A DNA stretch of 64,000 nt, taken from NCBI RefSeq assembly GCF_025244705.1, contig NZ_CP104207.1, forward strand, positions 2,790,001 through 2,854,000, given 5' to 3'. The notes beneath the pieces were generated by a model that worked only from the letters and a program-made list of their open reading frames with translations, was not told the DNA's origin and made no database searches. The position numbers were made by a program, and so were the translations under genes. Shown here piece by piece: positions 35,577 through 45,317 of this stretch. Positions within the stretch are counted from its first letter, which is position 1, and each line of letters begins with the position of its first letter. Origin of the DNA: Sphingopyxis sp. PET50 (GTDB lineage: Bacteria; Pseudomonadota; Alphaproteobacteria; Sphingomonadales; Sphingomonadaceae).

Positions 35577-36554
35577 ATGACCGACACCGCTCCCCTCGCC
35601 AGCATCGCCACCGACCTGACGGGCGGCCGCACCTCGGGCCTCAAATTCCTCGACGGCGACGGCACGCTGGCGATCGTGCTCGACGTCACCGGACTCGAGC
35701 CCGAAGCGCGCAAACCGCTCGAGGACAAGCTGCGCGCCGGCCTGCTCGCCCGCCCCGGCGTCACCAGCGTCCGCGTCGCGATGACCGCCGAGCGCAAGGG
35801 GCTCACCCTCATCGCGGTGGGCAGCGGCAAGGGCGGGGTCGGCAAATCGACCCTCGCCGCCAATCTCGCGGTCGCGCTGCGCCGGCTGGGGGTCAAGGTC
35901 GGCCTCGTCGACGCCGACATCTACGGCCCCTCTCAACCTCGGTTGATGGACAGCGAGGGCGTGAAGCCCGAAGCGCGCGGATCAAAGCTCGCCCCCGTCC
36001 CCAACGCCTATGGCGTGCCGATGCTCTCGACCGGCCAGATCGCCGCGCCAGGGCAGGCGATCGCCTGGCGCGGGCCGATGGCGGGCAAGGCGCTCGAACA
36101 GCTCATCGACGCAAGCTGGGGCGACATCGACACGCTGATCGTCGACCTGCCGCCCGGCACCGGCGACGTCCAGCTGACGATGATCCAGAAGCACAAGCCC
36201 GCGGGCGCGATCATCATCTCGACCCCGCAGGATCTGGCGCTGATGGACGCGGCGCGCGCGATCACCTTCTTCGAACAGGCCGACGTGCCCTTGATCGGCC
36301 TCGTCGAGAACATGGCCGGCTACGCCTGCCCGCATTGCGGCGAGGTCAGCGATCCGTTCGGCAGCGGCGGCGCCGAGGCCGCGGCAAAGGTGATGGGTCT
36401 CGACTTCCTCGGCCGCGTGCCGCTGTCGATCGGCATCCGCCTCGCCAGCGACGGCGGCGTGCCCCCGGCGGCCGGAACCGACAAGCTCGGCGAGCCGTTC
36501 CACGCGATAGCGGCCAGGGTCGTGGCCTGGCTCGACCAGCGAAAGGGCAAGTGA
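35577..36554 (+). CDS. mrp: Mrp/NBP35-type Fe-S cluster carrier ATPase (ApbC)
   Basis: A 325-residue P-loop ATPase that carries and transfers Fe-S clusters. Deviant Walker A SGKGGVGKSTLAANLAV (residues ~83-99), DADIYGPSQP, DLPPGTGDVQLT (Walker B region), and the cluster-binding CxxC in YACPHCGEV. The N-terminal ~80 residues correspond to a shortened MIP18/DUF59-like part. It overlaps the next gene by TGATG, so the CoA-binding protein is co-translated. Confidence 0.94.
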   Translation: MTDTAPLASIATDLTGGRTSGLKFLDGDGTLAIVLDVTGLEPEARKPLEDKLRAGLLARPGVTSVRVAMTAERKGLTLIAVGSGKGGVGKSTLAANLAVALRRLGVKVGLVDADIYGPSQPRLMDSEGVKPEARGSKLAPVPNAYGVPMLSTGQIAAPGQAIAWRGPMAGKALEQLIDASWGDIDTLIVDLPPGTGDVQLTMIQKHKPAGAIIISTPQDLALMDAARAITFFEQADVPLIGLVENMAGYACPHCGEVSDPFGSGGAEAAAKVMGLDFLGRVPLSIGIRLASDGGVPPAAGTDKLGEPFHAIAARVVAWLDQRKGK

Positions 36555-36976
36555 TGGCGATCAACGACGACAGCGAAATCCGCGCCTTGCTCGGCCAGCC
36601 GCGCCGCATCGCGGTGATCGGCGCCTCGCCCAATCCGGCGCGCGATTCGAATCATGTCCTCGCCTTCCTCGTCGCGCAGGGTCATGACGTGATCGCGGTG
36701 AACCCCGGCCACGCCGGCGGCACGATCCACGGCGCCCCCGTCGTCGCCACCCTCGCCAATGTCGAGCCGCCCGCCGAGATCGTCGACATCTTCCGCAACA
36801 GCGACGCCGCCGGATCGGCGGTCGACGAGGCGATCGTGCACGGCGCGAAGGCGGTCTGGCTCCAGCTCGGCGTGATCGACGAAGCGGCGGCAAGGCGCGC
36901 CGACGCGGCAGGGCTGGCCGTGGTGATGAACCGCTGCCCCAAGATCGAAATCCCGCGCTTGGGGCTGCTGAAGTGA
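36554..36976 (+). CDS. CoA-binding domain protein (YccU type)
   Basis: A 140-residue Rossmann protein: RRIAVIGASPNPARDSNHV (nucleotide-binding loop), DVIAVNPGHAGGTIHGAPV, VDIFRNSDAAGSAVDEAI, AVWLQLGVIDEAAARRADAAG (in parts) and VVMNRCPKIE, which carries the conserved C of the family. These small CoA_binding_2 proteins bind CoA and their role is unclear. The start overlaps the mrp stop and its own stop overlaps the next gene's GTG. Confidence 0.92.
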   Translation: MAINDDSEIRALLGQPRRIAVIGASPNPARDSNHVLAFLVAQGHDVIAVNPGHAGGTIHGAPVVATLANVEPPAEIVDIFRNSDAAGSAVDEAIVHGAKAVWLQLGVIDEAAARRADAAGLAVVMNRCPKIEIPRLGLLK

Positions 36977-37570
36977 AGGCCATTTCCACTTTCCTCGCCG
37001 CCGCGGCTCTCGCCGGCTGCGCAACCACCCCCGCATCCGCCGACCCGCAGGACGAATTTTTCGCCGCGCTGACCGCACGCTGCGGCCAAGCCTATGCCGG
37101 GCGGATCGAAACCAGCGAAGCCGCCGACGCCGACATGCAGGGCAAGGCGATGGTGATGCATATCCGCCACTGCACCCCCGAGCGCATCGAAATCCCCTTC
37201 CACATCGCCGGGCTCGGCCCCGATGGCGGCTGGGACCGCTCGCGCACCTGGATCGTCACCCGCACCGCGGGCGGCTTGCGGCTCAAGCACGACCATCGCC
37301 ACGCCGACGGATCGAGGGACGAGGTCACGATGTACGGCGGCGACACCGCCGCACCCGGCACCGCGACGCGGCAGGAGTTTCCGGTCAACGCCGAATCGAT
37401 CGCGATGTTCACGCGCACCGGCCGCAGCGTGTCGAACACCAACGTCTGGGCGATGGAAGCGACGGCCAGTCGGCTTCGCCTACGAACTGAAACGCGCGAA
37501 CCGCCATTTCCGCGTCGGCTTTGCGTGGAACGATCCGGTCGAAGCCCCGCCCGCGCCCTGGGGGTGGTGA
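36973..37570 (+). CDS. Lipoprotein of unknown function, frame broken near 37468-37474
   Basis: Restored length 198 residues. A GTG start (36973) overlaps the upstream stop. The signal ends in a lipobox (LAAAALAGCATT), so it is a lipoprotein. The mature part has Cys in TARCGQAYAGRI and RHCTPERIEIPFH, then SRTWIVTRTAGGLRLKHDHR, and, after the break, FAYELKRANRHFRVGFAW. This looks like a beta-rich secreted enzyme-like fold but I do not recognise the family with certainty. The break carries AGTCGGC where a GCCGGC- or AGCGGC-like sequence would keep the frame. Last gene of the mrp operon. Confidence 0.75.
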
Positions 37571-37573
37571 GCC

Positions 37574-37711
37574 TCCCCTCCCCTTGAGGGAGGGGTAAGG
37601 GGTGGGTATCGACGGGAGGGGCTCGATGCCCCGACCGTCGAAGTTTGCGCATGCCCGGATCGGCTCGCTACGCTCGCACCCACCCCCAACCCCTCCCTGA
37701 AAGGGAGGGGA
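37574..37711. repeat. Family A inverted repeat
   Basis: CCTCCCCTTGAGGGAGGGG at the left and CCCCTCCCTGAAAGGGAGGG at the right (37690-37711), with GGGGTGGG/CCCACCCC inside. Fills the gap between the mrp operon and the molybdopterin subunit gene (37571-37773), which holds no gene. Confidence 0.7.
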
Positions 37712-37773
37712 GATTCACGCCCGATCCAAAAGCCTTTGCCTCCCCCGACTCCCGCCGCTTATCAGCATCCCCG

Positions 37774-40064
37774 ATGGCGGGCATTCGCGACAGCATCGAC
37801 ACGAAAAAACGGCGCCTGCCGCACGTCAGCCGCCGCTCGCTACTCGTCGGCGCCACCGCCGCGGGGGGTCTCGCGCTCGCCTGGACCGTGTGGCCGCGCG
37901 ACTATGCCCCCAACCTCACCGCCGCCGAGGGCGAGCATATCTTCAACGCCTTCCTGAAGATCGGCGAGGACGGCCATGTCGGCGTCGTCGTCCCGCAATG
38001 CGAGATGGGCCAGGGCGTCACCACTCTGCTGCCGCAGATCATCGCCGACGAACTCGGCGCCGACTGGCGCACCATCGCCGTCGAAACCGCGCCGATCAGC
38101 CCGCTCTACACCAACACCCTGCTGGTGGACGAGGACAGCGCCACCTTCACCCCGCGCTCGATGGTCCCCGACTTCGTCGCCGACGTGCGCGGCTGGGCGC
38201 GGCGCGAATGGGCGGTGCGCCATGCGGTGATGCTCACCGCCAATTCGTCGTCCGTGCGCATGTTCGAGGGGCCGTGCCGCGACGCCGCGGCCCAGGCGCG
38301 CGCGCTGCTGATGATGGCGGCGGCGCGGCGCTGGGACGCCAACTGGGAAGAGTGCGACACCGCGAACGGTTTCGTGACCTTCGGCAGGAAGAAGCTCCGC
38401 TTCGCCGAGGTCGCCGCCGCCGCCGCGCTGCTCGAACCGCCCGCCACCCCCGTCTACCGCGCGAGCAGCACCGACCCGCTCTATGGCCAGGAACTCACCC
38501 GCCTCGACCTGCCCGCCAAGGTCGACGGATCGGCCAATTATGCCGGCGACATCCGCCTGCCCGACATGGTCTTCGCCGCGATCCGCCAGGGGCCGCTCGG
38601 CGCGACGCGGCTGAAGAGCATCGACCGCAAGGCGGGCATGAAATCCCCCGGCCTGCTCCACATCGTCACCCACGACCGCTGGCTCGCCACCGTCGCGCGC
38701 AACTGGTGGGCCGCGAACCGCGCGCTCGACGCCTTCGCGCCCGAGTTCGAGACCGCCGGCACCCCGATTTCGTCCGCTCGGCATCGACAAGGCGCTGAAG
38801 GCGGCGATCAAGGCCGACGGCCACCGCATCGTCGGGCGCGGCGACGTCGCCGGCGCGATGGAGGGGCGCGGCAAGATCGCCGCTTCCTATGTGGTCGCCC
38901 CCGCGCTCCACGCCCCGATCGAAACGCGCACCGCCACCGCCTCGCTCGAACGCGGCCGCCTCCGCGTCTGGGTCGCGACGCAGGCCCCCGCGCAGTGCCG
39001 CGCCGCCATCGCCGCCGCGACCGGCCTGGCCGAAAGCGCCGTCACCCTCTTTCCGATGATGGCGGGGGGATCGTTCGACGCCTGCCTCGATCACGGCGTC
39101 GCGGTGCAGGCGGCGATCATCGCGCGCGAGATTGGACGCCCGGTCCAGCTTTGCTGGTCGCGCGCCGAGGAAATCATGCGCGACATTCCGCGCCCGCCCG
39201 CCCGCGCAAGGATGGTCGCAACGCTCAACGCCGCGGGCGGCATCGACGCGCTGGTCGCGCGCATCGCCGTTCCCGCGACGACGCACGAGTTTCGCGACCG
39301 CCTGTTCGGCAACACCCCGCCCGACGTCGCGCAGCGCGCCGCCGCTCGGCGCCTCCGACGCGGTCGCGGTCGAGGGGGCCGCGGGCGATTATGCGATCCC
39401 GCACCTCGCGGTCGATCACTGCCCCGCCGACATCGGCCTGCCGACCGGGCGCTGGCGCGGCAATGCCGACAGCTACACCGCCTTCTTCACCGAATGTTTC
39501 GTCGACGAACTGGCGGCAAAGGCCGGGCTCGACGCGCTCTCCTATCGCATGGCGATGCTCGGCGGAGCGCCACTGCTCGCGCGTTGCCTGCTCACCGCGA
39601 CCAGCATCGGCGGGTGGGAGGGCATGCTCTCGGGCTCGGCGCAGGGCCTCGCCTGCCATTCGATGCGCGGCAGCCATATCGCGCTGATGGCGACCGCCCG
39701 CCCCAGCGACCGCGGCCTGCAGGTCGAACAATTGGTGGCCGTCGTCGATGCCGGGCGCCTCGTCAATCCGGCCATCGCGCGGCAGCAGGTCGAGGGCGGG
39801 CTGATCTTCGGCCTCGCCGCCGCGGTCGGCGCAACCACCGACTATGAGGGCGGCGTCGCGACCGCGCGCAAATTGGGCCAGCTCGGCCTGCCGCGCCTGT
39901 CGCAATCGCCAGAGATCGTCGTCGAATTTCTCGACAGCGACCGCGATCCCGGCGGCCTCGGCGAAATCGGCGTGCCCATCGTCGCCCCCGCCATCGCCAA
40001 TGCGCTGTTCGCCGCGACCGGCCGCCGCATCCGCCGCCTGCCCCTTGTCGCGGCGCCCGTGTGA
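37774..40064 (+). CDS. Xanthine dehydrogenase-family molybdopterin-binding subunit (IorB type), two frame breaks
   Basis: Restored length 762 residues. A Tat signal lies near the N-terminus (SRRSLLVGATAAGGLALAW), so it is periplasmic. The aldehyde oxidase/xanthine dehydrogenase core shows VPQCEMGQGVTTLLPQIIAD, LPAKVDGSANYAGDIRLPD, MMAGGSFDACLDHGVAVQAA, and the C-terminal GGLGEIGVPIVAPAIANAL, which contains the catalytic-type Glu. This is the isoquinoline 1-oxidoreductase beta-subunit class. Breaks at 38776-38782 and 39344-39350 are both GCTCGGC for GCCGGC. No 2Fe-2S partner subunit is adjacent. The stop overlaps hemH. Confidence 0.88.
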
Positions 40065-41026
40065 TGACCGATATCGGCGTCCTCATCGTCAACCTCGGCA
40101 CCCCCGACGCGCCCGACGCGCCGTCGGTGCGCCGCTATCTCGCCGAGTTCCTGTCCGACCGCCGTGTCGTCGAGATCCCGCCGCTCCTGTGGCAGCCGAT
40201 CCTGCGCGGCGTCATCCTGACCACCCGTCCGAAACAGTCCGCCCACGCCTACAAGCAGGTGTGGACCGACGAAGGTTCGCCGCTCGCCGCGATCACCCGC
40301 CGCCAGACCGAGGCGATGCAGGCCGCGCTCGGCCCCGATCTCCGCGTCGCCCATGCGATGCGCTACGGTAACCCGTCGATCGGCGCGACGCTCGATGGCC
40401 TGTTCGCCGTCGGCTGCCGCCGCATTCTGATCGCGCCGCTCTATCCGCAATATTGCGCCGCGACGACCGCGACCGTCACCGACGCGGTGAACCGGCATCT
40501 CGCGGGCCTGCGCTGGCAGCCGAGCCTGCGCTTCCTCCCCCCTTTCCCGCCGATCCGCTTTATATCGGGGCGCTGAAATCCTCGGTCGAAACCGGCCTCG
40601 CCGCGCTCGACTTCGTGCCCGACGTGCTGCTCGCCAGCTTCCACGGCATGCCCGAGCGCACCCGCACCCTCGGCGACCCCTATCATGACCAGTGCCGCCA
40701 GACCGCGACGCTGCTCGCCGACGCGCTCGGCCGCCCGGTCGAGGTGGCGTTCCAGTCGCGCTTCGGCCGCGCCCAATGGCTCGAACCCGCGACCGACGCG
40801 ACGCTCGAACGGCTGGGCCGCGAGGGGCGGAGCGTTGCCGTCCTCGCTCCCGGCTTCTCCGCCGACTGCCTCGAAACGCTCGAGGAGCTGGCGATCCGCG
40901 GCAAGGACCAGTTCGCAGCCGCGCGGCGGCAAGCATTTCGCCTACCTCCCCTGCCTGGGCGACAGCCCGCCGGGCCTCGCCATGCTCGAAACCCTGCTCC
41001 GCCGCGAACTCGTCGGCTGGCTTTAG
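40064..41026 (+). CDS. hemH: Ferrochelatase, two compensating frame breaks
   Basis: Inserts Fe2+ into protoporphyrin IX, the last step of haem synthesis. Visible: GVLIVNLGTPDAPDAPSVRRY, EFLSDRRVVEIP, AMRYGNPSI, LIAPLYPQYCAATTATV, then LLASFHGMPERT (catalytic His) and SRFGRAQWLEPAT, HFAYLPCLGDSP at the end. Restored length 320 residues. The C-run at 40537-40542 appears one base short, and 40921-40927 is GCGCGGC for GCCGGC; the two restore a single frame (FAAAGGKHFAYLP). The start ATG overlaps the upstream stop (TGATG). Confidence 0.92.
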
Positions 41027-41093
41027 GGCCATCACTTACCTCCTGTTTAACCTCTTCGTTTAGACTTGGCCGCGAGTCTCCCGGGAGGTCGCG

Positions 41094-42830
41094 ATGAGTC
41101 AGGTTCAAACGGCGATGCTGACGCTGGTGGCGGCGACGCTCGCCTTCGCCGTCGTCATGGTCCTGCTCTGGCGCAGCACCCGCCCCGCGGCCGTGTCCAA
41201 GGGCCCCAAAATGCCGCGCGCCCCGCGCGCGCCGGGCGAAAGCCAGCTCCCCCGGCTGCCCCGCCGCGACCGCAATCCCGAGATCGCGGCTCCGGTCGAA
41301 ATGTCCGCCGCGCGCCTTGCGCGGATCAGCGCCCGCCCGCCGATCGACCGGCTGACCGAACCCGAAACCGCCTTCGCGCCCGCTCCTGAAACCCTCGTCG
41401 CCGACCGCGAGCCCGAGGCGCCGGTCCCCGCACCGCCCAGCGAAGCCGACCGCGAGATGGTGAGCCACATGCTCGGGCAGATGGTCGCGCAGGTCGAGCA
41501 GGAGGCCGGCCTCATCGCACGCCGCGGCACCGAACCCGTCGCTGTTCGCCTCGTGCCCCAGATCCCGCCGCGCCGCGACGAAGTCGTCACCAGCTGGCTC
41601 GGCGGCCGCCCGCGGCTCGACCCCGGCACGCCCTGGCCCGAAATCCGCGAGGTTCGCGGCGAATTCCTCGCCCAGATCGCCTGCGCGCATTTGCCCGCCG
41701 ACCTGTGGGACGGACTCGGCCCGCGCCGCGGCAGCCTCGCCTTCTTCATCCACCCGCGCGACGGCGACGTCGCGGTGGTCCATGTCCACGAGGCGGGCGA
41801 CCCGGTCGATCCGCCGCACCCCTTCGATCCGGGCGGCAGCTTCTTCGCACCGGACGGCGGCATCCGCTTCGGCGACCTGATGCCCTTCGCGCGTCCCGGT
41901 TTCCCCGAATGGCCGGTCGACCTCGTCGCGGTCCACCCCGGCGGCGGCGACCTGCGCGCCGCCGAGGACGAGGGCGACGACGAGACGCGCGTCGGCGCCC
42001 GCCTCTACCGCGCCGGCTTCGACCTTGCCGACCCCGCCTTCCATCCTTTCGACTGGGACAGCATGACCGCGATGGTCGACATCCTCGCGATGCGGATCGC
42101 GCGCTTCTGGAAGGAGGTCGACGGCCCCTCGCCGATCGACACCCAGCTCGCCAGCGTCGAGCGCCGCCTCGCGAAACACGACGCCGGGGACAAGGACCCG
42201 CTCGGCCGCGAAGGCCTCGTCAACATGCGCGCCTCGCTGGAGGAGCTGCACGACGCCGCCGAAGCCGCGCGCGACACCAACCGGAAGGCGCGCGAACGCG
42301 CCGAGGAGATCATCGCCATCGTCCGCGACAGCGCCAGCCACATGGCCTTTTCGGCGAGCGACGCCGCCGCGGTGATGGATGCGCTCCACGCGATCCGCTG
42401 GACCAAGGTCAACCGCAAGAAGGACCCCGAGGGCCGCCCCGGCGCCGAGCGGATCGAAAGCCTGACGATCCCGCTGACCCGGCATCACCCCGACGCGCCG
42501 CTGTGGGCGCACGACTATCTCGCCATCTGGTTCGATCATGCCAAGCACGCCTATGCCGCGAACCCCGACGCGCTGCCCGGCGCCGCGCGCGCGGTGCTCG
42601 AACCCTGGCTCCGCGACCTCGCGGCGCGCGAGATGCCCAGCATCGGCCACATCCCCTTCCGCTACGTCCACGACTATGACGAGGAACTGCACGCGACCCT
42701 GCTCGAACTGCCGTCGAGCGGGCTGATGAGCTGGGCCTTCGGCGACGTCGACCACCTGGTCCTGACGCTGCGCAAGGCCGACCTCGCCGCCGGCCGCTGG
42801 GACCGCCCGCTGGTGCAGGTCAGCAACTGA
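41094..42830 (+). CDS. DUF1963 (YwqG-type) protein with N-terminal membrane anchor
   Basis: A 578-residue protein: one membrane helix at the N-terminus (LTLVAATLAFAVVMVLLW, residues ~9-26), a Pro/Arg-rich linker (~30-120), then the DUF1963-like domain (SWLGGRPRLDPGTPWPEI, EFLAQIACAHLP, LAFFIHPRDGDVAVV), a coiled-coil-like stretch (ARDTNRKARERAEEIIAIV), and a C-terminal region with MSWAFGDVDHLVLTLRKADL, a second YwqG-type block. Function unknown; YwqG proteins have been studied only structurally. A GGGAGG sits near the ATG. Single gene. Confidence 0.8.
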   Translation: MSQVQTAMLTLVAATLAFAVVMVLLWRSTRPAAVSKGPKMPRAPRAPGESQLPRLPRRDRNPEIAAPVEMSAARLARISARPPIDRLTEPETAFAPAPETLVADREPEAPVPAPPSEADREMVSHMLGQMVAQVEQEAGLIARRGTEPVAVRLVPQIPPRRDEVVTSWLGGRPRLDPGTPWPEIREVRGEFLAQIACAHLPADLWDGLGPRRGSLAFFIHPRDGDVAVVHVHEAGDPVDPPHPFDPGGSFFAPDGGIRFGDLMPFARPGFPEWPVDLVAVHPGGGDLRAAEDEGDDETRVGARLYRAGFDLADPAFHPFDWDSMTAMVDILAMRIARFWKEVDGPSPIDTQLASVERRLAKHDAGDKDPLGREGLVNMRASLEELHDAAEAARDTNRKARERAEEIIAIVRDSASHMAFSASDAAAVMDALHAIRWTKVNRKKDPEGRPGAERIESLTIPLTRHHPDAPLWAHDYLAIWFDHAKHAYAANPDALPGAARAVLEPWLRDLAAREMPSIGHIPFRYVHDYDEELHATLLELPSSGLMSWAFGDVDHLVLTLRKADLAAGRWDRPLVQVSN

Positions 42831-42878
42831 AAATGCTATCCGATTGACGTAACGGGCAACTTGCAGGCCTCCTCCGCG

Positions 42879-42894
42879 CGCCCTAATCAGGGCG
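42879..42894. promoter_or_regulatory. Small palindrome upstream of phaB
   Basis: CGCCCT (42879-42884), AATC, AGGGCG (42889-42894): a perfect 6-base inverted repeat 24 bp before the phaB ATG. It may be an operator or an mRNA leader hairpin; too short for a firm call. Confidence 0.3.
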
Positions 42895-42918
42895 AAACAC
42901 TCTGTGGGAGAGCAGTTC

Positions 42919-43642
42919 ATGTCACGTGTAGCGATCGTCACCGGCGGCAGCCGCGGTATCGGCGAGGCGATCAGCCTCAAGCTTCAGGAAATGGGTGCGA
43001 CCGTCGTCGCCAACTATGCCGGTAATGACGACAAGGCGCGCGAGTTCAGCGAGCGGACCGGCATCGCGGTGCGCAAATGGGACGTCGGCGACCATCAGGC
43101 CTGCCTCGACAATTGCGCGGCGATTACCGGGGAGTTCGGGCCCATCGACATCGTCGTCAACAACGCCGGCATCACCCGCGACGGCACCCTCGCGCGGATG
43201 CAATATTGCGACTGGGACGATGTCATGCGCGTCAACCTCGGCGGCTGCTTCAACATGGCGAAGGCGACCTTCCCCGGCATGGTCGAGCGCGGCTGGGGCC
43301 GCATCGTCAACATCGGCTCGATCAACGGCCAGGCCTAGCCAGTACGGCCAGGTCAATTATGCCGCCGCCAAATCGGGCATCCACGGCTTCACCAAGGCGC
43401 TGGCGCAGGAAGGCGCCAAGAAGGGCGTCACGGTCAACGCGATCGCGCCGGGCTATATCGACACCGACATGGTCGCCGCGGTCCCCGCCCCGGTGCTCGA
43501 AAAGATCGTCGCGAAAATCCCGGTCGGCCGCCTCGGCCACGCCGACGAGATCGCGCGCGGCGTGGCGTTCCTGTGCAGCGAGGATGCAGGGTTCGTGACG
43601 GGCTCGACGATGAGCATCAACGGCGGGCAGCATATGTACTGA
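42919..43642 (+). CDS. phaB: Acetoacetyl-CoA reductase-type SDR, frame broken at 43333-43339
   Basis: Reduces acetoacetyl-CoA to 3-hydroxybutyryl-CoA with NADPH for polyhydroxyalkanoate synthesis. Restored length 240 residues: VTGGSRGIGEAIS, KWDVGDHQACLDNCAAI, NNAGITRDGTLARM, catalytic Ser in NIGSINGQ, and after the break QYGQVNYAAAKSG and APGYIDTDMV. SINGQxGQxGQxNYxAAK is the PhaB rather than FabG pattern. At 43333-43339 GCCTAGC stands for GCCGGC and creates a TAG. The start ATG has GGGAG eight bases upstream. No phaA or phaC is adjacent. Confidence 0.86.
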
Positions 43643-44058
43643 CGGTGGCAGGCGCGTAGCGAGGGCGTTCGCGCAGCGAACGGCGAGCTAGGCGCCAGTG
43701 CCGCAAGGCGGCAGCCACCGGCACGGCCAGCGGGGCGACCGGCCCTGCAAGGCCGGTCGAACCCGTCTGACGTCATGGCGGCGGCTTTGCCGTCGCCGCT
43801 GACGCGACATCCAAAATACAAAAGCCGTTCGCATCGAGCGAAGTCGAGATGCTCCTCGGGCTGGGCGCCATCTCGATGGGTGTCTCGACTGCGCTCGACA
43901 CGAACGGGAAGAGAGGGGCTGTTCCATAGCCCTTCGCGTTCTTCCCGCCTTCGGATGATATTATTTTGGATCACGCGAAGACGCGAAGAGCGTTAAAAGG
44001 AAGGAGGAAGCTGGCTTCCCGCCGACGCGGGAATGACGACGGATTTGAGACGGTAGGA
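43643..44058. repeat. Gene-free interval with an inverted GAGCGxAGTCGAGA repeat
   Basis: 416 bp between convergent genes. GTTCGCATCGAGCGAAGTCG (43819-43838) has an imperfect inverted partner ending CGACTGCGCTCGACACGAAC at ~43905. The family GAGCGCAGTCGAGA is widespread in sphingomonads. No gene or RNA recognised here. Confidence 0.6.
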
Positions 44059-44802
44059 TTACTCCACCGTAACCCCCACCACGCGCCAGGCATCACCCTC
44101 TCGCACCAGCGACAGCGTCTCGATCGCCCCCGCCTTGTTCGCATAGTCGGTGCGGAACTTGACCATCCGATAGCCATAGGGCGGCGCGGGCACATATTCC
44201 TCGCCGACCAGCACCCGCGACGTCACCGCCCCCAGCGGCCCCTGCACCTGCTGCGCCACCCGGCTCCAGGTCTCCACCGTGTTGAGCGCCTTGAACGCCT
44301 GCCCGGTCGCCTCCCAGCTTCCGTTCCAATCGCGCCTGTCGACCAGCGCGAGCCAGTCCCGCGCCGCCGCGACGGCGGCGCTTTCGGCGGGCGCGGCGGA
44401 CGGCGCCGCGGCGGGCGCATCGGCGGTACCGGTCATCGAGGAAAAGGCGAGCAAGGCAAGACTGAGCGACATGAGAAGACCTCCAACGATCCAGCCGAGC
44501 GGCCGCACCATGCGGGGCGCCTCGGCCGATGCCGCCGTGTCTTCCATGCCGGCACCGCCGCCCGCATCCCCCAAAGCCTTGTCCCCGATTATTTCGGGGT
44601 TCCGGTGTTCGACGTCGCGCAGCAGCCGCGCCGCCTCGCGGCTGCTCGACACCGCCATCTTGCGCCGCGCATCGCGCAGCCTTTCGTTGACCGTATGCAC
44701 CGACAGTCCGAGGTGACTTGCCATCGACCTGGCGTCATAACCGCTGACGAGCAGCCGCAGCGTCTCCTTCTCCTTTTCGGTGAGGGTATGGATTCCCGTC
44801 AT
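44059..44802 (-). CDS. Membrane-bound LuxR-type HTH protein with C-terminal DUF4019
   Basis: A 247-residue one-component regulator. The N-terminal LuxR/GerE helix-turn-helix is HTLTEKEKETLRLLVSGYD and LGLSVHTVNERLRDARRKM (residues ~4-60). A linker, one membrane helix (WIVGGLLMSLSLALLAFSSM, ~107-126) and an Ala/Pro-rich stretch lead to the periplasmic DUF4019 domain (RDWLALVDRRDWNGSWEATG to DAWRVVGVTVE). A DNA-binding domain tethered to the membrane with an external sensing domain suggests ToxR-like direct signalling; inference. Start ATG 44802 (a GTG precedes it). Confidence 0.82.
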   Translation of the reverse strand: MTGIHTLTEKEKETLRLLVSGYDARSMASHLGLSVHTVNERLRDARRKMAVSSSREAARLLRDVEHRNPEIIGDKALGDAGGGAGMEDTAASAEAPRMVRPLGWIVGGLLMSLSLALLAFSSMTGTADAPAAAPSAAPAESAAVAAARDWLALVDRRDWNGSWEATGQAFKALNTVETWSRVAQQVQGPLGAVTSRVLVGEEYVPAPPYGYRMVKFRTDYANKAGAIETLSLVREGDAWRVVGVTVE

Positions 44803-44992
44803 CACTCGTCAGCGTCCTCTATCCGTCGCCCCCGCGAAGGCGGTGGCCGCTGGCCACCTGGCGCTACGCCGATAGCGGCCCCCGCCTTCGCGGGGGCGAC
44901 GTGTTTGCTGTCGAATATTATGCCCCACCCGAATCCGGGTCACCCCCAAATAAATCGTACCCTCCGCCGGGCAGCCACGATAAACCGGCACC

Positions 44993-45238
44993 ATGACCGC
45001 CCCCTATCACCCCCCGGTCAAACGCTCGGTGACGATCGCCGGCCACCCGACCTCGATCAGCCTCGAGCCGGTCTTCTGGGACGCGCTCGAAGCCGAAGCC
45101 GCACGCCACGCGCTCCCGGTCAACGCCCTCGTCGCGCGCATCGACGTCGAGCGGATGGAGGCCGACGATCCGCCGAACCTGACCTCGGCGATCCGGCAAT
45201 GGCTGTGGCGGGAGCGCCAAAGCGCCGGGGCGGGGTGA
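44993..45238 (+). CDS. Small ribbon-helix-helix protein
   Basis: 81 residues: VKRSVTIAGHPTSISLEP (beta strand), VFWDALEAEAARHALPVNAL (helices), and TSAIRQWLWRERQ at the C-terminus. This is the RHH_4 type (DUF4160-like, aryl-sulfate-transferase-associated in some annotations), a putative DNA-binding protein. The ATG has no strong ribosome-binding site. It is followed by an independent DUF4440-like gene 79 bp downstream. Confidence 0.8.
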   Translation: MTAPYHPPVKRSVTIAGHPTSISLEPVFWDALEAEAARHALPVNALVARIDVERMEADDPPNLTSAIRQWLWRERQSAGAG

Positions 45239-45317
45239 CCGGGGCTTTCGGTCCTGCGGAATATATGGTCCGAATCGGCGAGATGCGCTATCTTGCGCGC
45301 CAGTCGCGGGAGGCCGC

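Noticed and set aside
42842..42870. Sigma-70 promoter at TTGACG upstream of phaB
   Set aside because: No acceptable -10 hexamer at 16-18 bp spacing.
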